A stretch of DNA of 64,000 bases from NCBI RefSeq assembly GCF_002443255.2, contig NW_019211457.1, forward strand, positions 43,237,119 through 43,301,118, given 5' to 3'. Positions 1 to 13,100 of this stretch are shown here, piece by piece. A program made the position numbers and the translations under genes. Position 1 is the stretch's first letter. Each line of letters starts with the position of its first letter. The notes under the pieces were generated by a model, which did not search any database, had not been told where the DNA came from, and saw nothing but the letters and a program-made list of their open reading frames with translations. Source of the DNA: Varroa destructor (taxonomy: Eukaryota; Arthropoda; Arachnida; Mesostigmata; Varroidae).

Positions 1-3000
1 CTCTTGGTCTCGTCATTCCGAAGTTGACAGAAATTCATAAAATACTCTCCTCAATCAGTTAATTGACTTGAAGTTCGTCTTTAGATTTCTGATAAGTAGA
101 GGCAGCAAATTTTTTCACGGATCTTTAACTTAGAGGCTAGTATCTGCAAAGTTCATTCATTGATATTCAAGTAAACAACATCCTTCTAATACGCACGGAC
201 GAAAGTCCATGGCTGAACCAAGGTATACACGCTTTCAAGATAAAATTTTAGAAGTATGGCCTTTTTTTTTTTTGAAAAAAACACTTTTAAGAATGTCTAC
301 GTCATAGCCGACAGTTTTGCCAACTACACTATTTATATTTTGAACAAATTTCGGTATCCGATGAACTTCTTTGAGGTAATAATGACTTTTCCCAAAAAGA
401 GCCTCTATTAGCGACCGAAATGTGCCTTTGCCATAACGATTGCTTTAACATTGGAAATTAAACATGACCCCTTTCAACCATTTCTAGTTAAAGGCAGCGA
501 CTTACTACGTGACCTCATCACTGTAGCCCGAGCAAATGTTTGCTTAGATTTCACGCCTTCGCGCTACGTGAGTGCGCTAGAAGTGAGGGACTATATGTTA
601 GAACTTGTTTCTGAAGAGGATTTATATTCTCACCTAGTTCTGGAATATTATGTCTGTATTAGGTGTTCTATGATCGTAATACTAAAACAGGTTGCTAAAT
701 TACTTCTCGTGCAACGGCAAAATTCTGATGAGGCTCGAGAGCACAATCAATAAGTTGTATCTTCAAATCCATACTTTAGATCATTTTATCTTATTCACGA
801 AGTTAAGGAACAATAATAAGACAAATCGAACGCTCTGAAGTTAGTAACTTTAACTACTTTAACTTAGTTTCCTTCTGGAAATTGCCAGATTTAGCTGTCC
901 GGTACTGGAAAGTATGCGAACTCTCCCTTGGCGCTTGAAGTTGAAGCGGTTCGTGCCTTTTATGTTGCTCATTTTAAGACCAGTCTCGCTTTTTCATAAA
1001 TTATTGCCCCACGGGGTGACCTGACTTTTTCAACTATTTCCGGACCTTAGCGTGAACGTGACAAGGAAGTCAAACTAAGGAAAGCTCACGATGGAGAAAA
1101 GCTTGGGCCCAGCCACGACTGTTGAGTGTCCCAGGGTACGGTAAAATCAGCCGGACGTGACATCGACTAGCTGTCAACAGCTCAAAGAACTTTCCTCTGT
1201 GGCGACGGACACTTGGTTCTAAACACCAATAAATGTGAAAGAAAAAATATTAATTCGTTAACAAATCTATGCTTCTTCAGACAAATGCTGTGCAATGCTT
1301 TTAAATCTCTTTAAAATTAAGGCTGTACAATCTGTCTGTACACAAACAGGAAACGTTTTTATAATCGAACAACTCTACGCAACAACCCGTATTACATTTA
1401 AGATGCATCTTAACAAAACGCTAGCCCCAGTGACGTTAATACTCGCCAAATGAAAAAGCAGGTTCTTAGCTTTATGTAAACACTTTTATGTCTTCGGCCA
1501 TATAAGAGAAGCTTTAAACACTGCTCTTCGATTTCGGAATTGGAAGATCGAGCTAGATAAATTTGAAATCACTCTCATTTGGCTTTATATCACCGATTTA
1601 AATCAACTGACTTGAATACCATGCGCATCGAACCTCCGATCCTCTGTACATAAGGTCCCATTTGTTATCAAAAAGGACGTTGGTTCCCACGTAAACAACC
1701 ATTTTCGTAAGTGATTTCTGCTATGCTACTTTTATTCAAAAACTCTCTGTATCGATTAAATTGCACCTCGATGCCCCTTGGTCCACCAGGAAAATAAAAC
1801 TTTATGATTCAGGAAAAGCCTTCGGGTAAGTTTTCAAGCAGCAGGCTCTGTGGTACAAACGAGGAAACTTATTCAGGGGCCATGAACTTTGGTTGAATAG
1901 CAATAGCCACTTAGTTTTTCTATACCATACACATATAGTTAGCTTGTCGACAACTACCAAAGATAAATAAAAACATACAATGAAGGACATAAATATTTAA
2001 AAAAATCATACGTGTGCATAATAAATACATGAACGGTTGGCAGGGTACTACTACACCTGGATTTAGAAATACACACATACACATACGCTATAAGTGTTTA
2101 GTAATCTGTACTTTGTCAGCAGACAGGGTACTGCTTGTAGCATTTTTTAAACCTTGTTGAAATTGGTGATTACCCTATTTAAATACTAGTGGGTTCACGA
2201 AGAGAGCCTACTCATTTTCCATTAGATTCTGTCTGTAAGCGGAATCGCTCTGATCGATAACCGTTAACATTCATGCTTACCTCGTAACGTTAGCATGAGA
2301 TGCTAGCATAGATTTTGTATAAACTCTTGTGGTCGCGCATTTGCAGATTGCAAAGTTTATGTACATTTAAAATAATTTTCCTATAAGTTTATATAGCCGT
2401 TTGTGATTGTAATAAAAGTAATATTAAAGAACAATGCCAAGGATATTTAGTATACGTGGAACGAGTAAATCAGACAGAAGTACTGAATAAATGATTCTGC
2501 TCCGATTAAAGGAATCAACATAAACCCATAATCTTGAAAAAGGCCGATTTCTGTTTACATTACAAGTTCTCAGTTGGAACCACCTTCAGATGTGCGTCGA
2601 TGATTTTAGTAATGGACAACGCATATTGTCCAACTTCAAATATCAAATCTATCTTCTGCTAAGTTTTGTCTGCCTGACCTTTGACCTTGGGGGCCCCACA
2701 ACTTTCCTCCATGGGCTTTGGTTAAGCCGAGCTCTATTAACTACAAAATGGAAAAGTCTATTTTTTGAGGTTTTTTGTTTTGACTTTACGATAGCGGATA
2801 CATACGCTGATTTGTTCTACATCCGGGACATCAGTAGATTTCCAGTATGATCGTCCCCTTATGACACTTTCACTTGAATACGATCGCTCATTAGACTGTT
2901 GGTATGCCAACCAATCTGCAAGCTTATCGTTATATGCAACAGCTAGGACGAGGCGGGGCGGTACTCGATAAACTATGATAGGCTCAAGGATGCTTTTTTG

Positions 3001-6000
3001 GGGGGTTTATGCGTCGTCGACTAAAATTACGGATGTATTTGGCACGCTCCTTTTACTCTGTTTCAATTACTGTGACGGTTTCATGATACACTCACACAAA
3101 GTCTGTTCGGTATAAATAAAGAAGGCAAACTCTATTTCTGTGGCTGCTACTTATTTCATATGGAATGACACTGGCTTTATACAAAGCGGTCGATCGCTTT
3201 AATCGATCACTAGACGCTTATTTTCGGGCGGTCCCGTTGCATGAACTGTGACGTATAGCTCTCCGAGTTTCGAACATATTGATTGAATGGGCAGTTCCGT
3301 TGCAGAGCAGAAGCACCTTTATGAGTTAAGCGTTTGTTTCGACCCTAACTTGTATCTGCGATACAACACTCAACGATATTTTTCTCGTGGGTGCTAGTTG
3401 TGAAGAGGCGTTCCTTTGTCGTACATTCGTTGGTGACTATAATTGCGCACCTGTCGCCCATTGGACCTTATAGGCGGGCAAACTCGGACGAATGAATCTG
3501 CTAGGAACATTGCCTACTGTAATATGCACCCATTGGCTTGATCTTCGGTCAATCTGTTGTATACTACTAAACGCCTACGGCTTGGCTTTGACGTCCGAGT
3601 TGATTCGGTCTTCTTTGCGGTTGGTTGAGGTGCTTGTATTCTGACCGCAATCGTTGCGATTCATCGGAGTGATTGCATGTTGCGGACCTCGTGGACGTAC
3701 CTGTTTTCCTTGGGGCGTTACCCCTAACTTTCCAAACTTATCCAGGAAAGAAAAAGAATGCTCGGAGCGCTGACAGATAACGATACATTTCTGTAGCAAA
3801 TTTCGAATAGCATCCGAGGTTGTGAGCTGTCCTAGGATGAAAAATTAGGTAGGGTCCTTTCTTTCAGTTTACATTTTTAACTAGAACCAGTATTAGCATT
3901 TGTTGTAACGTAAAGATCGATATAATACATTTAATTGATGAATAGATTTAAGCAGATTCTCGTTTATTTTTCTTGCCTGTACATTAAAATGTAAGCATAT
4001 TTGTTATAACCTAATAAAAACATTACGGTTTTAAAACCTGCAGCAGCGTAACTGAAATTCATACGACTCTATATAATGAACATATAAAGCAATGACCACA
4101 CAGCACGTCATTGTGGTTCCTATATACACCTATGTATAGAACAAGGAAGAAGAAAACATTGACACGGAAGAATTTGTCCAAAGCGAGCAGCAGGACCTCT
4201 CTCGTGACTACCCCAATGAAAGTCCGCCTTGCAAACAGGCAGTGAAACGTGTAATAGAGCTATTAAATGTTTGTCTGAATTGCACTGTACATCTGAAAGT
4301 ACACTGATTTGCGTGAGTATATGGTGTAATAGAAGACGGTGTATGAATAGCAGGATTGGTAAATAATAAAATTAAGAGTTCAAAACAACAAATCGCCTAA
4401 GATGACACGGGGGCAATGGGGTCTCCTATGCTTACGGATGATTGATTTTAATGTTAGAAAAGAAACGTGACCATTTTGGTTTTAGGTTGTGCATAACAAA
4501 CTAAAATGAGGCGAGACAATGATAATAACAACGATAAACACATTAATGGGCAACGACGGCATATTACTAATTGCACGATGAAATATTATATTGTATAGTT
4601 AAAAAAAAAAAAAACAACTAATCCGTAGCTCACGCACTGAAAAACAATTGAATGGAGTTTACGTTGGATAATATCTATGTACAGCATTATATTAAAGTAG
4701 GGTTTTGCATATTATAATTATCTCATAGCAAACATAAAACAATTAAGCTGTCCACTCATCAAAGAATGTATTGATCATCAAATAACATTATATATATATA
4801 TGTGACCCTTTTGCACAGCCCTGTTCCGTTCCATTGGAAATCATAACCGGCTCTTTTTGTTATTCCTGGCTTCGTTTTTATTCAATAAGGCTTCTTGTTC
4901 TTCGATCAGGCAGCTCCCGTATCCCAACGGGTTTTTACTTTTTAATCGCTTATGTGCAGCATCAGCTCTGATCATCTTCTTCTATTGAATCATTGCCAAC
5001 GCTTGCCTCTATAGTTTGAAGTTGCCAGGCTCAACCAGTTGAATCCATTCTTCTGTTCGATGCAGGGCAGTGACGTATCTACTTCACAGAAGAAGTTCCA
5101 ACCGCGTATCAGCTTTAGTTCACCAATTCTAATCTTTCTACCGTTTTCCGCGGCAACTCTAATTAACTCAACCATTTCTGCAGTGTTCCCCTTTTGCCTG
5201 ATTGTGACTTTCGGTATTGACAGTTTAACAGGGTTACAGACGCGTCGGATCCTTTTTTTCTATTTTTCGACTCGCCTCAGCGAGTATCCACCAGACCCTA
5301 AATTGGTTTCATAACATTCGACTTCCGAGTCTAGCACTTTCTTCTTGTGGAATCGATTTGACGTACGCTTGACGTGCCCTCCATGAACATAACTGATTTT
5401 ACCCTCAAGGCGTACCTCTCAAGAAGATAGCGATCACAGCACAAGCGACTGTAGAGACATCGCAACTCTCATAGGAAATTATCATTGTGTTCCGTTTGGG
5501 CGATTGCAGGCCATATTTTTTACGTTACCCGCAGACTGGTAATTACGCTGTCGCATTCAGCCAACACATAGCTATGCTAATACAGAGATACGAACTGTGT
5601 ATCTCCTTTATCTGTCCTTTTCTTTTTCAATCTAGAAATCTTTCGATCTCTTTTTCGTTTGGCCATCCGTGCTTTAGTCCGTGCTCGTTGAAACAACTCC
5701 AGTGCGCCACTAATAATAACCGTAACGATAGCTCTTTGCAAATATCGTTCAAATGCTCGTGTTTAGCGGTCTTTTCGCTCGTTACCGCGCCAAACGAATT
5801 AAATTGCCAACAAAAAAACAAACAAACAGGGGTTGATGTAGTGGACTTCTTACGATGGCTCGCCATTGTCGAGTGTGTTTTGCCTGTAGTATTTATGGGA
5901 TATTTTCAAATCTAGCCGTTAATGCGATTATTTAGCGGCAGATATACCACGATTCCATGGAACTAATTAAATAAGATTGAAATGTCATTCTGTTTCCGCT

Positions 6001-7263
6001 ACCTGGGCCTCTAGCTCAAGCATTGCAATTTACTCTTTTTCTAATGTAGTCTGCTCATAATCATTACAGCTGTAATCCACACCAGCAGTACCGCCAATTT
6101 TCAAAAATGAACCACTCGCCACACTATAAACTGCGCTTACCAAACGTTGCGATTCTATATGTTGGAACAGATGTTGGATGTTTTATAATGTCATGATGTA
6201 GAGGCCCTTTGCCATGTACAGCGAGAAAATATTTTCAAAGCCCAACCACGTCACACAACGTCCTGCGCAAGGCTTACATCGGTAATGATTGTTATATAAT
6301 ATCGTTTGATTTGTGCGGTCTCATAGGTTCCATAAGAAGAGAAAGAGCCTTGAAATTGACGGAACATAGTTTGTCTATCTATATCGTGATGATTAACTAA
6401 ACGTTAAAAGACAAAATCCATGTATTTGTGAATTCTACTGTGTTGGTTTCCAGCCGCATGCGTTAGATCTTCACACAGAATAATTTTCTTTTATTTCTAT
6501 ATACAAAACTGAGCCTCTCACTTCGTTCAGGACCTAAGGGAGGCGCGAAAAAAAGCAATTTCCTATAGCGTAGCAATCTCGCCTGGCAGACGGCGGAGCA
6601 AAAGAAATATCACAAATGTTTATCTCATGTATAGTCCAGGTTGTAAAATATAAATAGATCCGCGCCTAGCTAGCGTTGTTCTTAGATTTATTTCAGAAGT
6701 TGAATACGCTGTTGCTTGTAACTACAGGGCCCCAAGTTGACACTTAGCTGATCCGTGAATGCATCGATCAAGTTAGTGTGGATAAAAAGATTTATCTCAC
6801 CTGTCCATCTACCGGACGACCGCTGTTGGCCCATTACTCTTTGCTGCGAATCTATAGGCAACAATAGTTCACCACATGGGCAACCCAGGCTCGTAGAAAT
6901 GTTCCTAATTTAAGGCAGGTCACGCCAGTGATCAAAGTACTTAATAACATATTTTTAAACCTATGCTATTTTCCAAAAATATTTTATAGGATGCACGCTC
7001 AGTATCCTATATGATGTTAGTAGCTTTTGAAATGCATTGGTAATTTGTCACCGACCCATCAAGCCCAATAGCCAAAGTCGATCAAGTGTGCTCTATCAAT
7101 AATCCTGTCTATCGATAAAATTGCAACTTACTCTACCGATTCGTGCTAAAATCATATAAGAAAGAAATCAATTAGGTTGTTGCCTTTCGAGCCGCACACG
7201 CACCTATATCATCTCATTGAGATATTAAGCCTACATCTTGTCCAATGCGTACGAAAGAACTAC
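1..7263. other. Upstream non-coding region, no confident gene
   Basis: I found no recognisable gene here. The frame at 451-753 has no ATG start (it opens with TTG). It contains a pyrimidine-rich acceptor ending at 487 and an internal GTGAGT donor near 567, so it could hide a small exon, but the peptide resembles nothing I know. Two overlapping frames at 5487-5915 (+) and 5627-5866 (-) are also unrecognised. A minus-strand frame at 3575-3799 has an acceptor-like and a donor-like site but no family signature. Homopolymer A/T tracts occur near 258-269 and 4602-4615. The missing signal-peptide and prodomain exon of the astacin gene should lie here or further upstream; no W..G.IPY-type segment followed by a phase-1 donor was found. 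Confidence 0.4.
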
Positions 7264-7484
7264 CTGTCTCTCGCTGAAGCCCGACCACTTCTGCGCTTCA
7301 CCGTGGTTCTGCGCGATCAGTCGCTCTGAGCTGAAAAGCTCTACTTTCTGCGGCAGTAATAAAATGTCTCCGATACGCTTAGTGCTCGATTTAGGTAACG
7401 TAGTTATGCCATACTGAAGTTTGACGATCTCACAAAGCCTATTGGGTTGACAAAGGTCAAGGAGGAAAGCGTAGTCGGATAACG
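7264..7484 (-). CDS. Candidate internal exon, unknown protein
   Basis: This 221-nt segment is open in one frame on the minus strand. It is preceded by a good acceptor (TTTATGTATACGTTTAG) and followed by an ACAG|GTAGTT donor. Length fits 2 nt plus 73 codons, so it would run from a phase-1 to a phase-0 junction. The peptide begins LSDYAFLLDLCQPNRLCE and ends KWSGFSERQ; it is mixed in composition and not low-complexity. I do not recognise the family, and no partner exon was found. It lies upstream of the first astacin exon on the opposite strand, so it would belong to another gene. A chance open frame is a real alternative. Confidence 0.25.
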
Positions 7485-10065
7485 CTAAACGTATACATAA
7501 ACGCACCTAGATTAGTGTACGAAGGTTGCCCAAACGCAATAGCTTTTATTCTGATATATTCCTTTTTTATTCGGCATCCTGACAGGAAAGCTCTTCCTAC
7601 TTTGCTCTTTGAGTATATGCTCAACGCTCCCTCAAGATCCACATGCCGCCCTTATTTCATACTTTAAAGCTAGGTATCTCGGACAGCAGAACAAAGATAA
7701 TTTTTGGACGCTAATTATTCTTCTTTCACTGAGAACAAATACTGCCGAAATAATCCCGAACTGAAGTGAGATCCCTGTAGATGAGAATACTACTCCAAAG
7801 TAGTTTGTTAATTTTAAAAATGGCATGTTCGACCTAAGGGTTCACTCGACCCATTTTCTAGAATTCATCAAGGACCAGCTTGTGTCGTTTTTGGGGGAGG
7901 ATAATGGCCAAATACATCGCATAAAGTTGTCACCATATTCGCGACAAATATTCTGGGTTGCATTTTTAGTTTTTAACGTTGGAAAAAGACGACAGGTAAC
8001 AAAAATGCTGTTTATTGCTATTCGCCATACCCATCCTCGAGACAACGCGCGATGCACATGCGCTTAGAATGCAAAACGAAGGGTTTCCGCCAGTTCACCG
8101 GACTTAGCTATCAGCAGACGAGGTCTACGTGATGCCGCAGTACTCGTAGGTCTGCTTACCTGCAGCTAGAGGCACGTGTGACAGTTAGGTTTCAAAATCG
8201 GCCGTAAAGACACCTCGTTTCGTACTGGAAGGTAGCTGTTCAATACCGGTAGCAGAAAAAAACTCGCAACACGTTTTTGTTGTCAGACATAGAGTAAGAA
8301 AAGACAATGAACAAGTTTTTGTTAGTACTTTTTGAATAACTTGGTATGTAACTATGCTATATGTATTAGCGTGTCAAATCAAAAGAGAAAGATCCTTTCC
8401 AGGACATAACGAGATCTGAATATTTAACGAGTAAATCCATTTGCATAGCATATTTGAGTACTTGTCTATACGGTGCAGGCCAACCTAGAGCAGGCCCCTC
8501 TGAGCAAAAAACGTTGATCAGCATTTATCAGTCGTATTCTTGGGTCATGGTAGCCATCGGGAGAAAGCATTTCAATCAGGCGTTCTCACCAGGATAATAG
8601 AACATTTGTAGTGCTTTTGGCCTTAAACTTTACCAGTAGCCACGAACTGACGAGTGTTAGATATTCAAAGGGCACAGTGACATATATAAGAGACAGACTA
8701 ATTACAGCCAACTATTCTTTGCTATTCGAAAGGAAGCCTCAATGAAACGTATACATTGACATCTAGCGATCTCAATGATGAACAATTCTGTTGACGTGAA
8801 GTCAAGCGACAATACGACGTCTTTTGCTAGGGTATACTTAGTTTTTATGGCATCATTCAGTTTTTTTTTCTTTGGCATCTAATGGCGCAAATGTACGATA
8901 TTAAACTGGGTTTAATAGATTGAAACTGAATATAAGAATATGCGGTTCTACGTTAGGCCAATAACTAAGCCCTTTAGTCCTATCGGACTGCTAGTCAAGT
9001 ACGTAGAACTAATTCGAACAATACGCACATAGCCGGTCCAGTAGCTACTTGGCTAGACAACAGCCTTCACAGCGGCCAAACAGCCGTTGGCTTCAACTAA
9101 TGCCCGTATACGTTTTTTGCCGGCATTGTCGACACCGATTTTTCGAAAACTGTGTTCTTCATTGTTCAAACAGACTCGAATATTTCCACTCAGCTTTTCT
9201 GAACATCTACGATTTCTCAAAAAAAAAAAAAAAAAAAACGGCGACCCCGCTAGCTTTGTGTGCTGGTTAGGTGAATAAGGATTTGAAAGGATTTTCTCCG
9301 GCGGAATTGTTTGCTAGCATTATGGTTTTTCGTGTGGATGATATTTAACCTGTGAACTCGATAGACGAGAGTACGTGAAAGAAGATATAAATTTGTAGGC
9401 AGGATTCATATACTGTAGCCAAAGGCAACTTCTATACTACATATAGCGTGCAGGCGACACTAGCAATACAATAGACCCAAACGAAGCCCAATTATTTATA
9501 AACACGCAGTGTAGAACGCGGAAAGCACACAATGTTTAGTACTTTATTTGTATTAGTTTTCAATTATGATCGTATATCGTTTTTCAAGTTAAATCGCGAT
9601 AAACAGTAATCAATGAAGCTGCTAGCCCCATGGAACGCTTCAGACGTCATCTTTAAAACGAATCTTATTTTCAATTTCAAATAATAACAGGACCGCCATT
9701 TCTGTCGCAGCCACACTTAGAATTTCAAAGACCTCTACTGCAAGCTCGGCCACGATCACGCATCACGTGATCGCACTATATTCCCAGTATCGTTCATATG
9801 ATATCCTATACATATTTATACAGAGCAGTTTCTAACACGATCATAAGTCCCATTTGTCACTTATGAAATAGGTTTATGTTTATATGCCGGTAGCTAGAGA
9901 GTTTGCAGTGTCACATCCGATCTTCTTCACTGGACGACAGGACACACTTGAAGGCTCCGTTAGTTCTTGATGATGAAATGATCTACATCATTCCAAAGTA
10001 TTGCCGCATGATTGGCGTTTCGTTATGTTATTTTTAACAAAATTTATCATGTAATTGTTTTTCAG
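7485..10065. other. Non-coding stretch upstream of the first astacin exon
   Basis: No supported gene. Opposing short frames at 7825-8067 (+) and 7842-8057 (-) look like chance frames. A run of 20 A's at 9219-9238 follows a T-rich stretch. The last 25 bases before 10066 form the branch-point and pyrimidine region of the acceptor used by the first astacin exon. Because that exon starts in phase 1, this stretch is the end of an intron whose donor I could not locate. Confidence 0.5.
9219..9238. repeat. Poly-A run (20 bp)
   Basis: Twenty consecutive A's. It could be the tail of an old retroposed copy or simple slippage. No recognisable retroelement precedes it. Confidence 0.9.
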
Positions 10066-10195
10066 CTGTAAATAATAGTCACAAATCAGTAATCGTATCA
10101 GGAATCCAGCACTGGCAGAACAATACGTGCCTTCGCTTTGAAGAGGTCGAAAGCATCGGGCGTCACCATATCCGTTTCCGAACAGATAAAGATGG
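10066..10195 (+). CDS. Astacin metalloprotease, exon for N-terminal catalytic half
   Basis: This is an internal exon of a secreted zinc endopeptidase of the astacin family (M12A). The acceptor is TAATTGTTTTTCAG and the donor is GG|GTGAGT. The peptide contains SGIQHWQNNTCLRFEEV, which fits the conserved astacin helix and the strand carrying the first disulfide cysteine (Cys42 in crayfish astacin numbering). It ends FRTDKDG, just before the expected G-C of the next cysteine. Length is 130 nt (2 + 42 codons + 2), so it starts in phase 1 and ends in phase 2, matching the exon at 15454. The signal peptide, prodomain and mature N-terminus must come from an upstream exon not found here. Family assignment is firm once the downstream exons are joined. 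Confidence 0.85.
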
Positions 10196-13100
10196 GTGAG
10201 TCATTAATATTATACTGCTATAATCTTAGTAAGGTCTTCGTTAGTTCGGCTCTTATTACTAGCGTATAGTTACGATGCAGCATGTTTTCGACAATTCCAG
10301 ACTACACTAGCTATTTAGCATGTAAGTTACGACGTCCTGTTCTGTTGAAACAAAAATGCAATTTATATAGAAAATGTTAGGTGGACCGTTTGATTTCTCA
10401 GTTTCATTAAGACCTTCAAAAGGGTTGACGAAATTGTATTTCAAGTGCTTATTTAAATCATATACTGTTAATCGCTAGATATGCTGTAGGCCCAAGAATC
10501 TCAATTAGTACCTTGTCGCCTATTAGTCTACCCAATAGCCCGCCGTAAATTTGCTGCAAGCCCACAAAAGCGTCACAGACTACTTACATGAGTCATATTG
10601 TGTTTATGTTACGTGTTTAGACCTTCCACGACTAATTTAGTTTTATGCTGTTATATCGATAATCAGCGCAATATTTCAATCCTAAAATCCTGCAGCTATC
10701 ATCCAGTGTTATCCATGCTATAAATTTAAGCTTTGCCTCCGCGTACAATTGAAGACCAATAAGTGTACAAGTGCACACGCGGCGCACCAGATAGGCACAC
10801 TTGCGCATCAGTTCTGATCAACCGTATCTATGGAAACAATTAATCATGTGGCCAAAATATGCACACATAATAGCGTGCTATTAGATCGCAGGACCTAATG
10901 GTCTTTCGCCAACTCGTGCTACCAATTCAACAAAACTCAATTCAACTTATTTTCTTTTTTGGGCATTATTTTCTTCGGCTAAGGCAGCGATCGGCCCCTG
11001 CTTGCCTTCTTTCGCCCTTGCCTTTCCTTTATTCTATCACTGCTATCGTAATCAGCGTAATAATCATCGATTCCATCAACATCCCAATACGTGTGGAAGA
11101 TGATATTGTAGTTGAGCACCGCCCATTGTCGTAAATTTTTCTCGGTCCATGAATATGTGTACGCCTGTGCGCGTGTCTATGTTGGCGTGTGTACGCGTCT
11201 AGCTTTCCCGTTTGCTGATTCGTCAGTTTGATTCCCGCTTGCAAAGCTTCCATTGCGCCAACTTCCCCTTCCCAGTCATCAATAAACGAGAGGGCGGGGG
11301 TGCTCCCGCTTGATAGTCGTCTTTTAACCCGTTTCCTTGTCATCTTAGCCTCGTTCAGTTTGCTTCTTTTTCGTCGTCGTCATCACCTTCCCTATCATTA
11401 AACCGCTGCAGCGAAATGCGTGCCTCCTTGACAGCATACATGATTGAATAGTCGTTTGTTCGAACAACGAGGCGACATGTGGTCGGATCGTGCATCGTTG
11501 CGCGGCGGGACAGGATTCGGCTGGTCACCTTATACTATACTGCTAAGGGCAGAATATCAGTTCGGTCTTTTCGTGGTAATGGCATATAGTTGTAACAATT
11601 GTTCTCTCACCAATTATCTCAGCAAGTACGTTCATCAAGTCAGCTCACACGTGGAGGGAGCCGAATGCCGAACTTGGGCCCTAGCGACAAAGCTGGAAAG
11701 CTTAGAGAACATACGGCAGCCAAAACACCCTTGATCAGCCTCGTCCTCGCAGACGGCAAACGGACCTTAGTCTCTCGTCTGGCTGCTATTGCTGCTGACG
11801 CCAACGGCAGCAGCGGCGGCGACCGTGGTCACGATAGGTCATATTAATACGTACGGTTTTCTTATCCCCTACGTCCGCCCGTTCGCTCATATTCAACCCG
11901 TTCTTTTTTGAGATAGCAGCAGTAGAAGCTTCAAGCACAGTCTAGTGCAGCGCTGCGAGGTCCTGTTGGATGAACGCATTGAATCGTTACGCTTACCGTA
12001 GACTGATGGTAAACTTAGCGTCCTCAGGTGTAAGAATGGGCAGCGAGACAGCGTGCGTTTCCTTCGGCTGTTTCCGTTCCCGAGCTGCTGGTTTAGGCGC
12101 TTTGGTGCTGCGCTATCCTCCTCTGTTTCTGGGCACCTCTGCTAATGCTAAGCTGAGAAGAAAATGAGAACAATAACGACAGCAGCGGCTGCGGCCAGCG
12201 CCCCAGCGACGTCAAACAAGCTCGCGGCGGAGGCACAGCTAGCGGTCGAACCGTGTTTTCTATCTCTACATTAATTAGAAGGCGAAGGAAAAGGCGACAA
12301 CGACGGCTCTTCCTTTACCAGACGCTAGTCAGTTAAACTTGTTAAATGCCCGAACCCCAAAGTGCGCCCCCATTTTCTATCCCTTATCGATCTTCGATAA
12401 GCCCCCTCCCCCCAGGTAAGCTCCAGTTCCCACTCTTCTTATACTACACCCGTACTATTCGCCCGGTTCGCAATCCCATGCCTAGTTGCAGACGTTTATA
12501 CGAAAACAATAATACCGTTCAAATTTATCGGCAGCGCCGACTGGCGATTCCCTGTCCGACCACACTGGCCTCAGCACCATCGACATTACTGACCTTTAGT
12601 GGATAACATCTTTCGAGGGGCAGCAATGGCATAAGCAGTCCATGCGCCTTTTGACAACGAAATTTTCCCTTACTGGATTGGCTTAGGAGAAAATATTTTG
12701 TGTACGTGCGTTCGAAGCAGTAATAGTGGAGGTTTATGGTGGGAGTGCCGATAATGACGCTAACTATAATCCAGGCTAAAGTGAGTTTGAAGGATACAGA
12801 GGAAGTATACTTATACGGAGATTGATATTTATTATAGTAGCTTGATATATAATTGCGAAACGTTCATTTTTATCTATTCAACAAGGAATGAACGCGTTTC
12901 GTACGGTACTGGACAAGTTGACAGCTATCATAATGCGTATGTATTATTAAAACATGTCTCAAATGGCCAGGCTTCTACACACCAGCACTTCTACAATAGC
13001 TATTTGTCTAACAGGCAGTCGCGTTTTTCGTATACTCGTTTTTGTACTTTCTGCGGATGGCTAAGTAAGGCAAACGTTTAGAAGGACGACCTGGTTACAA

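Noticed and set aside
5487..5915. 142-codon + frame overlapped by a 79-codon minus frame
   Set aside because: No conserved motif in either, and no supporting splice or transcription signals.
12346..12414. Short ATG frame ending at a strong CAG|GTAAGC donor, as an alternative first exon of the astacin gene
   Set aside because: It ends in phase 1 while the next astacin exon (15454) needs a phase-2 partner, and the peptide is Pro/Ser-rich without signal-peptide character.
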